From Prorocentrum cordatum (lineage: Eukaryota; Sar; Dinophyceae; Prorocentrales; Prorocentraceae), in contig CAUYUJ010003069.1 of NCBI GenBank assembly GCA_963575745.1, forward strand, positions 328,851-353,850: a stretch of DNA of 25,000 bases, given 5' to 3'. The notes beneath the pieces were generated by a model. That model saw nothing but the letters and a program-made list of their open reading frames with translations, was not told the origin of the DNA and searched no databases. Made by a program: the position numbers and the translations under genes. Positions 8,796 through 17,055 of this stretch are shown here, piece after piece. Positions within the stretch are counted from its first letter, which is position 1; every line of letters starts with the position of its first letter.

Positions 8796-9435
8796 GTCAT
8801 CACGGGCGCGGCGTTCGCGGACGCGTCGGGGCGCTCGCCGACGGGATGGCCAGAGGCGCATCGGGCAGGAGGTTTTCCCTCCAGTTATGGAGCGACTTCG
8901 ACGCAAAGGCCTGGCCTACGGGCCACTCCTAGGCTGCGAGCAGTCAGTGACTCGAGCCGAGCTGCGCGCCATCCTCCTGGTGCTGAGACGCGCCGTGCTG
9001 CCCGTGGCCACCAAGGCGGATTGTCTCAACGTGTTGGAGGCCATGCGCAGGGGCCCAGCGTGGTGCTTGCATGTACCGCGCGACCACCCCGACCTATGGA
9101 AGCAGTTCTGGCATCTGGTGCTGGGCCAAGGTGGGATCTCGGAGGACCACGGCATCTCGTGGGTCCAGGCGCACCAGTCGGAGTCGAGCACGACGGACCG
9201 ACTGGACAAAGTGGGCAACGAGTGGGCGGACATTGCAGCCAAACGGGGGCTCCGATATAATGATGTCCCTGAAAATGAAATCGCAAAGCACGCCGGGTTG
9301 CTCCAGGAGCTTTGCCAGGTGGCGGCGTGGGCCGCCAACTCCGAGTCGATGCAGGACGAGATGGCCTCCGACAGGATCGAGGATCGAGACGGTCGGCCGC
9401 AAACCGAGGCGTGCAGGAGGCGGCGTTCGCCCTGA
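8796..9435 (+). pseudogene. RNase H domain of ORF2
   Basis: RNase H degrades the RNA strand of the RNA-DNA hybrid. The first Asp is in AFADASG (8820-8822) in one frame. After a frame change near 8880-8915, a long frame gives SVTRAELRAILLVL (Glu 8959-8961), KADCLNV (Asp 9019-9021), SWVQAHQS (His 9172-9174) and VGNEWADIAAK (Asp 9229-9231). All catalytic D-E-D-H-D positions are therefore present. The frame continues to 9435 with an acidic helical tail (NEIAKHAGLLQELCQVAAW) that also recurs in such elements. The fold looks complete apart from the single frame break in its first third. Confidence 0.85.
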
Positions 9436-9436
9436 G

Positions 9437-9610
9437 AGAGCGACTGAAAAGCGAGCTCGCCCTGAAATAACGCCTGGCGCTGTGCCGCACGCCACCATCG
9501 TGTACAATTTAGGCTGGAAGTGCGCCAGATTCCCTAGGTTTGCCAGGTGTTGGGCGGGCAGGAAGCGGATGGGTGCCGAACCGTGTTGCGTGCAGCCGCG
9601 CACTGCCGAC
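9437..9610 (+). pseudogene. Cys-containing C-terminus of ORF2
   Basis: After a further frame change, PHATIVYNLGWKCARFPRFA is followed by Arg/Cys-rich sequence ending GAEPCC. A pattern of H-x-L-x-Y-x2-GWKC, then spaced Cys residues, closes many dinoflagellate-type LINE ORF2 proteins and looks like a small zinc ribbon. Here one expected Cys reads Phe (CARF). Its place directly after RNase H supports the call. Confidence 0.45.
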
Positions 9611-10650
9611 ACGCCCGCGGACCTTGGTTTGACGCCCCTCGACTCGAGAGAGCTTCGGGGAACGTCGAGAACAGAACCGTCCGTAGGAGAGTCACTGGCA
9701 AGAGTGTTCCGCAGGGCCCCGTTCCCACCCTCTGGTCCGTGAGCCTCCCTGCCAGCCCCCTCCTTCCCCCAGAGAGGCTCACGAGAGCAGCGGCCCTCGG
9801 CAGGGCGCGCCGCTTGACCAGGCCACTGTGAGCCAAAACCAGGGCAGGCCTGGCCTCGACCCCGCTCCCCCCTGATCGTCCTCGGTGGAGCTCCCTCCCT
9901 CGCCTCCCTCCACCCCCAGGGCGCCATCGCCCGACCCGTCGGCGGACGTCGAGCGCAGGGTGCGTCCGCGCGTCGCCGCCGCGCTCGTTTTGGAGACGCT
10001 CCCCCTTTGGCCCGCGGAGGCCCTCCGGACCGCGGTGGAGGTCGGCTCGCAGAAGCGCCGTCGGAGGTGACCCCCCTCTCGGCAGGTGCCGCGCTGTCCC
10101 TCCCGGGGGGCCGCTGCCACCTGAGGGGCCCGTCCCGCCCGCGACGCTCGTGGCCACCGACTGTACATTGCCAGTGATGTCGTCGGCCGTGCTCTTTGTG
10201 GTGTGCAGTCTGGTCGCGGGGACAGGTCGCAGCTGTATAATTACTGCAACCCTGACCTGTTGGTTGACGCCCCCCTCGCGCAACTTGCGCAAATCTAATT
10301 TCATGTCAGGGGTACCCCAGAGGGGCCAGGGGTGGACCCCCCATCCCAGTGCTTGGAGAGCTCGTGGCCACTGATGAGGCCGCTTGTTGGCTAGGCCTCA
10401 TATCGCTAAACTATTTTCGGTGTGGACTCGTTTTGTTTTCTCTCGTGTGCTCGTGGGCCGAGTTGGGCGTCGAGTGCTGCGTCGGTGATGTCGCATCCCC
10501 CTCGCTCGACTACGCTAATTGTCTCGGCGTTGGCGTTGTCCGGTGCTGTGTGATAGATTGTGCCACTACGCTGTTCCCATCTCTCTTGTAGTTCCCGAGC
10601 CCGGAACTCGGCGCGTCTTCCCATGTATTCGTTGCTCTTTGTTCCCTTCC
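9611..10650. other. Possible 3' UTR and unannotated flank
   Basis: Overlapping low-bias frames are open on both strands, with no recognisable domain. Part of this may be the retrotransposon 3' UTR. An 8-bp perfect inverted repeat (10374-10381 and 10394-10401, loop 12 bases) lies downstream of a ggggtacccc palindrome near 10307. I see no poly(A) or obvious target-site duplication. Confidence 0.4.
10374..10401. other. Hairpin, 8-bp stem
   Basis: atgaggcc at 10374-10381 pairs exactly with ggcctcat at 10394-10401 around a 12-base loop. There is no U-run after it. Its function is unknown. Confidence 0.6.
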
Positions 10651-10951
10651 TCTTCCTCATCTTCCTCCTCCTCTCCTCCTTTCCCTCCTCCTCCTCCTCC
10701 TCCTCCTCCTCCTCCTCCTCCTCCTCCTCCCCCTCCTCATCCTCCTCCGCCCAGTCCTCCATGGTGCATTGGTGGTCAAGATTTCGTGGGCCCCTCCCCT
10801 TGCTCCTCTGTCCCTCCTCCTCCTCCTCCTCCTCCTCCTGCGCCTCATCCTCCTCCTCCTCCTCCTCCTCCTCCTCCTCCTCCTCATCTCCCTCCTCTTC
10901 TTCCTCCTCCTCCTCATCATCATCATGATCATCATCGTCCTCATTCCCTCC
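10650..10951. repeat. (TCC)n polypyrimidine tracts
   Basis: Long runs of tcc/ctc triplets occupy about 10684-10750, 10813-10840, 10848-10886 and 10887-10951, the last with cat triplets (10915-10937). A short unique piece with atggtgcattggtggtcaag separates the first two. Frames encode poly-Ser, poly-Pro or poly-Leu and are not taken as genes. Confidence 0.9.
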
Positions 10952-11084
10952 CTTCTCGAGTCTGCGAGACGAGATTGATATAAGAACCGCTCATCGAAGC
11001 CTTGACTGATACCAAACTTGGGAGCCAGAGAAATTGCTGCGTCGTCTTGTTGGCGCTTCTGTCCTGGCCACCACTGGCAACGTA

Positions 11085-11543
11085 AATCAGCAGGAGCAGC
11101 AAGGTAATGAGCAGGAGCAGAAAGAGGAGAAGGAACAGGAGGGGGAACTGCATGTGGAAGAATGAGAGGAGGATGGGAAACAGGCGGAGGAGGAATCGGA
11201 GCTGCAGCAGGAGGAGCAGAAGGGGATCCCACGCTCCGAGCACCCTGGGAAGGGAGAGCCCTGCTTCGCTGCGCATCCTCCCGGCCAACCTGAACGGGAG
11301 GAGGAGGAGGAGGAGGAGGAGGAGGAGGAGGAGGAGGAGGAGGAGGAGGAGAAGAATGCACACGGAGCCTCTTCGCTGGGCTCGCCACAGACGGACATGG
11401 GGCTTCACAGGACAGTCTACGCGAGCCCGACGCGCCCGTGCGAGGGGTGGTCAGGCGCACAAGCAGCACCAACAAGCATAATTTGCTCGGGCAAGCACGG
11501 GAAGCACCGCTTCATTCACCGCGCTTGTCAGAGAACATCTGTC
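11085..11543 (+). other. Acidic open frame, doubtful coding
   Basis: One + frame reads Glu/Gln-rich sequence (QEQKEEKEQEGELHVEE), meets a TGA at 11163-11165, then stays open for about 125 codons to 11543. Those include EEDGKQAEEESELQQEEQ, about 20 Glu from the GGA tract, and a mixed-composition tail (ASSLGSPQTDMGLHRTVY). The opposite strand is also open over 10657-11475 and reads a Pro-rich protein. Because both are driven by the microsatellite, I cannot choose a strand. It could be a relic of an acidic protein exon. Confidence 0.2.
11296..11352. repeat. (GGA)n polypurine tract
   Basis: About 57 bases of nearly perfect gga triplets. It is the reverse complement of the TCC tracts 350-600 bases upstream, so the two could pair as a long stem, and each could form triplex DNA. 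Confidence 0.9.
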
Positions 11544-11805
11544 TGAGAGCACCAATTCAAGTCAGACAGGCACCACGGCATTTGACAAACGCACGCGCTA
11601 TCAGTTCAGTGTGCTGGTCTGTCGATCTCATCTGCCGCCCTGTGCACATACATATAAGGGTTCTTCCGGGCTCTTTTCGGGGCCTTGTTGGGGCCCGTTG
11701 GGAACATGTTGGGGGCCTTTTGGGGGGCTTCGGTGTGACCATCGTGGGCTGGCCGGGCATTCTAAGCGAGCCCTACGCGCCCGTGCACGGGATGTCCAGA
11801 AGCAC
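11421..11805. repeat. Dispersed 40-bp direct repeat
   Basis: The stretch 11421-11460 (starting gcgagcccgacgcgcccgtg) matches 11766-11805 at 32 of 40 positions, 345 bp apart. Between them lies a G-rich piece (about 11656-11745) with repeated ttggggcc and ttttgggg words. No gene is seen in 11550-12050. Confidence 0.65.
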
Positions 11806-12057
11806 AACGAAAAAATAAACCAACAAAAATCCGAACGCGTTACTTCGATGGTGAAAATAAGTGTCCGGGTTCGCGCACACCGTCGCGGCGACGCCGTTTC
11901 GCCGCATCCCCCAACAAAAACGCGCGCCCAATCGCAAGCTCGAGCAAAAGCACGCTGCCAAATAGGGAACTCCCGAGCAGGACCCAGACTGGGTCTGCGT
12001 GGCTCCTCGGTTGCATCCTTCTTTGACCGCCGAAGGCGGGGCAGCGCGTGCACCTTC

Positions 12058-12440
12058 GCCCACGCGCCGGAGCAGCTGCGGAGCTGGAGGCACAGCAGTG
12101 GCGCCGAGCGCGGCGGGAGCGACCCCGGGCGCGGCTCGGCCGCGGGCGCGCCGCACGAGTGCGGGCCTGGCCTGCCGGCGGCCAGCCGCGCGGCCCCGCG
12201 CTCCCAGGGCGTGCCCGCGGCGGAGGCCGCGCGGCGCGAGCGGCAAGGGCGGCCTCCGGGAACCTGGGCGCCAGGGGGGCGCGGGGCCGAGGCGGCCGGC
12301 GGAGGCAGGCGCCCGCCCTCCGCGCCGCAGCGGTGCGCAGGCGCGCGGGCTCCGCGCTCAGAGGCCCCCGCGGGGGGCAGGACGCCCCTGCGCTCGGGGG
12401 CGGCGATGTTCGTGCCGCCCCGCGGGACGGCGGAGGATCT
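12058..12440 (+). CDS. Candidate exon 1 of unknown GC3-rich gene
   Basis: The frame that gives HAPEQLRSWRHSSGAERGG and continues to about 12440 has G or C at almost every third codon position, typical of real dinoflagellate exons, and lacks stops. The composition is Ala/Gly/Arg/Pro-rich with balanced Ser and Glu; no domain is recognised. Bias fades after GTAEDL near 12430, where sequence with lower GC and a hairpin begins. The 5' limit and start codon are not determined: the same frame is open from 11611, but without codon bias before about 12050. Two other forward frames and the reverse strand are also open here, so strand and frame rest on GC3 alone. Confidence 0.35.
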
Positions 12441-12629
12441 GCACGAACGGAATGGGTACGGAAAGAATGGGTACAATGCCCAGCAGCAGTTCCTGTTCAG
12501 TTTGAACAGGACTCGCTGCCCGCGCCGCCGCGGCCCGTGTCCGTTTTAGACAGAAGCCCGCCTGCCCAGCAGCGGCCGCTGCTGGTTTGGGACACCATTT
12601 GCTGTTGGGCGTTGTACCCTTGTTTTCCG
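12441..12629 (+). other. Possible intron with hairpin
   Basis: Codon bias is lost here between two coding-like blocks in different frames. The stretch contains a 15-bp short repeat (aatgggtacggaaag, then aatgggtac) and a 9-bp perfect stem with a 3-base loop (12491-12499 with 12503-12511). The 3' side near 12660 has ggcggctcag followed by g, compatible with an AG acceptor. The donor is unclear: a non-canonical GA site after cggcggag (near 12435) is one option. The alternative is a decayed gene with a frameshift. Confidence 0.3.
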
Positions 12630-13199
12630 TGCCCACTTCGGGCGTCCAAAGAGGAGGCGGCTCAGGTCAGCCTGCTGCTGCACTCGCTCGACGTGCTGCC
12701 GCGGCCGGGCGGCGCCGAGGCCGCGAGGCAGGTGTGCAGCCGGGTCGGCGAGGAGCCCGCGCGCTGCACGGAGGGCGGCGCAGGCCCAGACGAGCGTCAG
12801 GTCAGGGCCGGGTTGCCGCTCGCGCGCCTGCCGCCGCCGCGCGGCCCGTGGGACAGCAGCAGGGGCATCGCCGAGGAGAGCAGCGATGCGTTCGGCGCGG
12901 AGTCCGTGGGCAGCGCGGCGACCGCGGACAGCCAGATTCATGGTGGCAGGGCGACGGAGGAGCGCCCGAGCGATCGGAAGCATCGAGCGCTGGTAGCGGC
13001 CCCCCTCTTTGATCGGCCCGCGTTCAGTGGGCAGGAACAGGCCCCCCCACCAAACGGTCCGGTGACCGTGCCGTCCGCCGACGGCTCAGACGGCGATGCC
13101 GCCGACACAAACATCGGGGGCGGCTTCCACTGGGGGCAGACGAGGCTGGGTTCGGGTGTTGGTGGTAATCTTCAGGCGGCCTTAGGCGCCTTCGTATGA
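12630..13199 (+). CDS. Candidate terminal exon of unknown gene
   Basis: From about 12645 the frame ending at the TGA at 13197-13199 has G or C at nearly every third position up to about 12960. It reads a mixed, natural-looking composition (EEAAQVSLLLHSLDVLPRPG, EESSDAFGAESVGSAATAD) and ends in Gly/Asp-rich sequence (NGPVTVPSADGSDGDAADTN). No family is recognised. It could be the 3' exon of the gene begun at 12058, joined across 12441-12629. The stop is followed by non-coding DNA, which fits a true end. The same frame is open from 12048 but lacks bias before 12640. An antisense frame at 12546-12983 is judged to be a shadow. Confidence 0.45.
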   Translation, partial: CPLRASKEEAAQVSLLLHSLDVLPRPGGAEAARQVCSRVGEEPARCTEGGAGPDERQVRAGLPLARLPPPRGPWDSSRGIAEESSDAFGAESVGSAATADSQIHGGRATEERPSDRKHRALVAAPLFDRPAFSGQEQAPPPNGPVTVPSADGSDGDAADTNIGGGFHWGQTRLGSGVGGNLQAALGAFV

Positions 13200-14157
13200 G
13201 CGGATGGTTTCGGGCCATGGATTGTTCTCCCAGCGTGTCTGAGAGCGCCCGGGGCCTCGCCCGGTTCCCAAGCGCGTCTTGTGGGGTCTTCTAGGGTCTG
13301 GAGGCCGCCCTACCATCCAGGGCGTGTTTCGACCCGCTCGGTCCGGCTCGACATCGATCTCGGCCAGCCCGATCCGATTCGATACCGGTGCTCCGACGAT
13401 CCGATGCGGCCCGATGCTCGCACGGCGCTGTTGTGCATCTTGGCGCAGCCGAGCCGATGCGATCTCGGTGATGAGGCGCTCCGATCCGACGTACAGTGAG
13501 CGGTTTGAGTAAGTAACTTTTGCTTTTCAATAGGGGCTCGGTCGTTCCTTAAGGCTTGCATGCGTTACGTATCCTTCCTTATGCGTGTTTTTAATATGTA
13601 TCGTTCCTTATGTTTCTTTCCTTGGAAAACAGGGGCTTCGTTCCTTATTTATCCTTCCTTAGGTCAGGCCGATGACTGTACATTCAAGTCGGGGATTGTC
13701 CCTCTACAGGAGGAAATTCAAAACCAGTCAAAAAGACGTTGTTGGACGAGTTTTCAAGTCTATTTCTACTAGATTGGAGTCGTTTTGATGATTTGTCATT
13801 TCTTGTCAAGCTTTCGCCTGTAGGAGAACACGGCCGATCTAATGCTATGTGATCAGCCATCTGTCACCAAACTGCGTCGAAATTCGCGCGTAAGCTTCCT
13901 GCGTAGGCCATGCTGGTGGCCCCGCGTAAGCCGCTACGCAAGGTCGCTGTGCCATCTTGCGCAAGACCCGTTTCTTGCCGTCGCTCATTTTGCGGCCCGA
14001 TCCGACGTAAATTTTGCTTCGATCCGATTTCCCGATTCGACGCTGACTGGTCCTGCCGTTCGTCACCAGACGGTTTTGGGCTTTGAGCACCCACCAGGCT
14101 GGCCCGAAAGGCTGCATTTAGGTTCAACCCGCTACGCCAACAAGGGCACGTCTGTCA
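13200..14157. other. Non-coding stretch with short repeats
   Basis: No coding frame with bias is seen. 13325-13500 is rich in gatccgat-like words (also near 13995-14035). Five copies of ttcctta lie in 13545-13660, inside an AT-richer island with tatgta and ttttt runs. Nothing supports an RNA gene. Confidence 0.45.
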
Positions 14158-14342
14158 GTATCGTTCAACCGATCCGCATCCCCATCCCCATCCCCTTCGA
14201 GACCCCCACCAAATTACCACCCCAGTTAGGGGATACGCCCCTCGAAACCCGAAGGGAAGGACCCATGTCCCAATCTAGGGGGGCAAATCGGCCAGTGGGG
14301 CCCAGGCCACGCTGCTGGGGATGGGGATCGGTTAAACGATAT
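14158..14342. mobile_element. MITE-like element with inverted termini
   Basis: The left end, tatcgttcaaccgatcc (14159-14175), is the reverse complement of the right end, ggatcggttaaacgata (14325-14341), at 16 of 17 positions. Inside both ends lie catcccc/ggggatg runs that can extend the pairing. The whole is 184 bp, non-coding, and could fold into a hairpin. I see no clear target-site duplication and no transposase. An alternative is a structured non-coding RNA or simple palindrome. Confidence 0.5.
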
Positions 14343-14439
14343 TCAATATGGGGTAGGCAGAGTCCCAGAGAGCAACCAGAGACACGCCGCAAGCTTAGGC
14401 CCGGCGCTCACGACGAACACACATCGTCAACAATATTTG

Positions 14440-14535
14440 ACGGGTTTGGGCCTCCCTGGAGGAGACGCCCCCGCAGTTGGCGGCGACCGTCAGGCGCACG
14501 TTCCTCCACTTCTTCGTGCCATGCGATCAGAGGAG
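14440..14535 (+). CDS. Short exon-like block, unknown
   Basis: One + frame reads ASLEETPPQLAATVRRTFLH and FFVPCDQRR with G or C at almost every third position over about 30 codons. Bias then collapses. The TVRRTFLHF wording is reminiscent of a short linear motif (V-K/R-x-TF-hydrophobic) I associate with many dinoflagellate low-complexity proteins, but that is weak. The downstream frame runs on without bias into the CGN microsatellite. It could be an isolated exon or an exon relic. Confidence 0.25.
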
Positions 14536-14719
14536 GAAAGGGTACCCATACCTCTACCCTTCGCCCGTTTTTCTCTTTTTCGGCCTCCTGGGAGGCCCTC
14601 GTCGCCACGGCTGGATTCGCCTCGAAAACGCCCCAGGAGAGGTCCGGAGAGTAGCGGTATCGGCACCTTTTCATTCTTCCAGGCGAGGACAGCAGTCTCG
14701 GCAGCCGCCGCCGCGCCTC

Positions 14720-14900
14720 TTCGGCGCACTGAAGGCAGCCCAGCGCCCCCGTCGTCGCTGCCGCAACCGCCGTCGCCTCCGCCGCCGTCGGCGTCGTCGG
14801 CGGCGTAGTCGTCGTCGCCGCCGCCGCCGTCGTATTCGTTGCCACCGCCGTCGTCGCCGCCATCGTCTTCGTCGGCGGCGTCGGCGGCGTCGTCGGCGTC
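14720..14900. repeat. (CGN)n microsatellite
   Basis: Interrupted cgt/cgc triplets run through this stretch. Frames read poly-Arg, poly-Ser/Pro or, on the reverse strand, Ala/Thr. None is taken as coding. Confidence 0.85.
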
Positions 14901-14944
14901 CTTGCTCTTGTCCCCCAGTGGCTTGCAGCAAATGAGTCCCAGCG

Positions 14945-15300
14945 TCGTCCTATTCCCCCTCCTCTTTTTGAGCCGGCTGGGGGTCTGAGGTTGCCCAGCA
15001 TTGAATTTGGCGAGCAGGAAGGGGGGGGCGAGGTTCGATGTTGTGGCTTAGAGAAGGCGCGTCGTCATTTTTCCGTCTCCGTTTGCCATTGTCGGGCCCC
15101 AGGACCGTTAGAAACATATCCAGGGGGGACACTTTGACCAGATGAGGGGTCCGGGGAACGATTTTGAGCGGAGTTTCCATTATTCCCCATTCTTGATCGA
15201 TCTTCTCGGGGCTCATCCAGTTCAGAACCCCTGGCCACTTCCAACTCCGTGTTGCCCCTCTTCCTGCTACTCCGTCTACGGGCGCCAGCGCCAGCAGCAT
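14945..15300 (-). other. Reverse-strand open frame, doubtful
   Basis: A 116-codon reverse frame (14950-15300) has a protein-like mixed composition (WMSPEKIDQEWGIMETPLKI, LVKVSPLDMFLTVLGPD) but only moderate GC3, and a second reverse frame (15065-15601) overlaps it. No family is recognised. It could be a decayed exon or chance; I do not call it a gene. Confidence 0.2.
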
Positions 15301-15739
15301 GCGATGACAGAAGGCCGTCTGCGCATCCAGCCGCAGCCATCATTGAGAGTCTGGATGCTTCACTGCTCTTCCGCTTGCTCCCCTGCCTGCCTCTCCTCGG
15401 AGGCTTTCCCCTTCCCCCAATCGTCCTCGGTGTCACATGTCCTGGAAATCCTTGGAGCTCGCTGGCGCCCGCCGGCAGAGCGGAAGCGAGGGCACCCTGG
15501 GAGATCACAGCTGGTGCCAGTGGGCGCTCTGTCCAGGCGCTCTGCCGCGGCCTCTCGCGGGCGGCAGTGGTGCGTGGTGGGTGCCCCTTCTCTCCGCCCA
15601 CCCCTTTGTGCCCTGCCCTGCCGGGACTGCCCGTCCTTCTGCAGCAGTCGTGGGCCCCCCTCCTGCCGCGGCGGCCCTTCCTGCGCAGACCCGTCGTGGG
15701 GTGCGCTCTGGCAAGACTTCCGAGGCGGATCCAGCTATG

Positions 15740-15926
15740 GAGACGAGGGGGCTCGGAGAGGCAGCAGTCTCGACCCTCCGCCAGGACGTACGGCGCCCAC
15801 TCGAGCTTCTGCTCGTTCGACTACAGAGGCGAGCTGAGGATATCCGACTCGGGCATGCTGGAGGACAATTTGTGGATGGGGGTGGACTTCCATTCTGTTG
15901 GGCTGAACGGGAACGCGTCGTCTTGA
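15740..15926 (+). CDS. Exon-like block ending in a stop, unknown
   Basis: The frame ending at the TGA at 15924-15926 reads TYGAHSSFCSFDYRGELRIS and then DSGMLEDNLWMGVDF. Nearly all third positions are G or C from about 15780 to 15890, and the composition is unlike the flanking low-complexity translation. The same frame is open from 15249, but without bias before about 15740, so an exon starting after an AG near 15755 is likelier than a long ORF. No domain is recognised. It may be a last exon, or it may splice onward. Confidence 0.35.
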
Positions 15927-16709
15927 TGACTTTCAGTACGAGTCCGTTCTGTTAGCCTTCGGCACCGGTGTAACTGCATCGGCCTGGCAGCACCTTCACG
16001 CCCCCTCGTGATCCTTCTTGATTCTCACAACCCTCCGCGGAATGTTGTTCGACTACTCTCTCGCTCCATCTTGCAGTTGGGATTGCAGGCACACGTGGAA
16101 CATCCATGTTGACTGTCAGGTGGAAACATCTGTGCTTTTTCATGTGCGGCGCTACGAGGTGCTATGCGTCATGGTATCACACGGCATTGTTTAATGCGTT
16201 TGAGTTGTCTTTGGCCTGTATCACGCTACTGGGTGAATAGGATGATTTTGAGGAGGAGGGTAAGGGGATGGAGTAGAGGCGCTGGAACACATGTCAGCGC
16301 AAGCAATTCCCGAGAGTGCTGCCTGACTGCCTGCCGTTTCAAGCACAGCGACATGTGTCGACTGCAAGGCCATGGGGTCTGGGCGCGCCACCATGCGGAC
16401 CTGATCGTACCAAGGCTTTCGTCCACATCTTTTTCTTCTAGGCCAATTCAGGACACAACTTTCTTCACCATCCTGTGGAGTTAAGTCCCCAGTTATAGTA
16501 CGCTTCACCCTGCGTCGCCTCCTTCATCCTTCCTCCTTCCTCCTTCCTCTCCCCCTAATCCCCCTGCCTGCCTCTGCTTTCCATAGTCACTGCTTCGGCA
16601 CGCCCCCCTCACACGGCCCGTGCTCCCATACGGAGCTCCACCTCAGGCCTCAACGAACTAGTTCGCATGCCTTCTCCACACCGTGCCGGTGCAGCCCTCA
16701 CGCCCTCCA
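15927..16709. other. No gene seen; pyrimidine tract
   Basis: Moderate-GC sequence with no biased frame. A pyrimidine-rich stretch (ccttcct repeats) lies at about 16515-16590, upstream of the spliced-leader relic at 16710. Such a tract would suit a trans-splicing acceptor region, but that is inference. Confidence 0.4.
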
Positions 16710-16731
16710 TCCGTAGCCATTGCGGCTCAAG
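16710..16731 (+). other. Relic dinoflagellate spliced leader (DinoSL)
   Basis: The 22 bases match the conserved DinoSL exon at 20 positions; only positions 13-14 differ (TT in DinoSL, gc here). The next 8 bases (16732-16739, tccgtagc) repeat the leader's first eight, so a partial second copy may follow. DinoSL is added to mRNAs by trans-splicing and is not expected in genomic DNA except in SL RNA genes or in retroposed mRNA copies. No GT donor follows the 22 bases, so this is not an SL RNA gene. It marks the 5' end of an mRNA that was reverse-transcribed and reinserted, a process known in dinoflagellates. Confidence 0.8.
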
Positions 16732-17055
16732 TCCGTAGCGCTGTTCTTCAGGACCTGACCTTCTTGGCGAAGGGGAGCAGCGGCCCCCAACAACGCCCCT
16801 CGGCTGCATCTAGGTCAGCTATTCTTCGGTTTCGCTCCATGGCGGTAATGGAGGGGGCCGACCACAATTCGATCCTAGACGTGGGAAGTTGGCTTAATCG
16901 CGATGCCCGTGCAAAAGAAAGGCGAGTTCCTGCCGCCTTTGCGGCGCACCACGCCCTGAACCAGGTCAGGGTGCCCGCCCCCCCCGCAAGACTCGCAGCA
17001 AAGTCAACACGGCGGTGCTCGGCGCGGTCCTGTCTTTCTTAGTCTTCAGCGTACA

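Larger units (their letters stand above)
3330..9610 (+). mobile_element. Decayed non-LTR retrotransposon (EEP-RT-RNase H)
   Basis: All identifiable parts lie on the + strand in element order: a repeated leader (3393-3692), ORF1 with a zinc-finger relic and coiled coil, EEP endonuclease remnants, linker, RT with motif A and a motif B-like segment, a Cys/His motif, RNase H with all four acidic residues plus the His, and a Cys-containing C-terminus. I see no LTRs, protease or integrase. The element is a pseudogene: ORF1 has one in-frame TAG, RT has one in-frame TGA, and at least six frame changes interrupt ORF2. Motif wording such as KSTTDVA, LIDMSK and HRFWQCP is what I associate with dinoflagellate LINE-like elements. 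The outer limits are uncertain: the 5' end is set by the leader repeats, the 3' end by the last coding residues. The 3' UTR may run towards 10350. Confidence 0.8.

Noticed and set aside
3330-9610. LTR retrotransposon
   Set aside because: No terminal direct repeats, protease or integrase; domain order with EEP upstream and RNase H downstream of RT fits a non-LTR element.
10371-10410. ctgatgag followed by a stem resembles a hammerhead ribozyme core
   Set aside because: The conserved GAAA segment after stem II is absent and no stem III/I pairing was found, so only a plain hairpin is reported.
10657-11475. 272-codon reverse frame reading a Pro-rich protein
   Set aside because: It is driven by the GGA and TCC tracts and has no domain; an opposing acidic frame is equally open.
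11611-12549. Long open frame taken as a single coding exon from 11611
   Set aside because: Third-position bias appears only after about 12050, so the upstream part is not supported.
14105-14135. tRNA-like B box (ggttcaaccc)
   Set aside because: No A box at a proper distance and no cloverleaf could be drawn.
14720-14900. Arg-rich nuclear protein or Ala/Thr protein from the CGN tract
   Set aside because: The reading depends only on which frame of a triplet repeat is taken.
16710-16760. Spliced-leader RNA gene
   Set aside because: The 22-base leader is followed by tccgtagc rather than a GT donor, no Sm-like site follows, and two leader bases differ.
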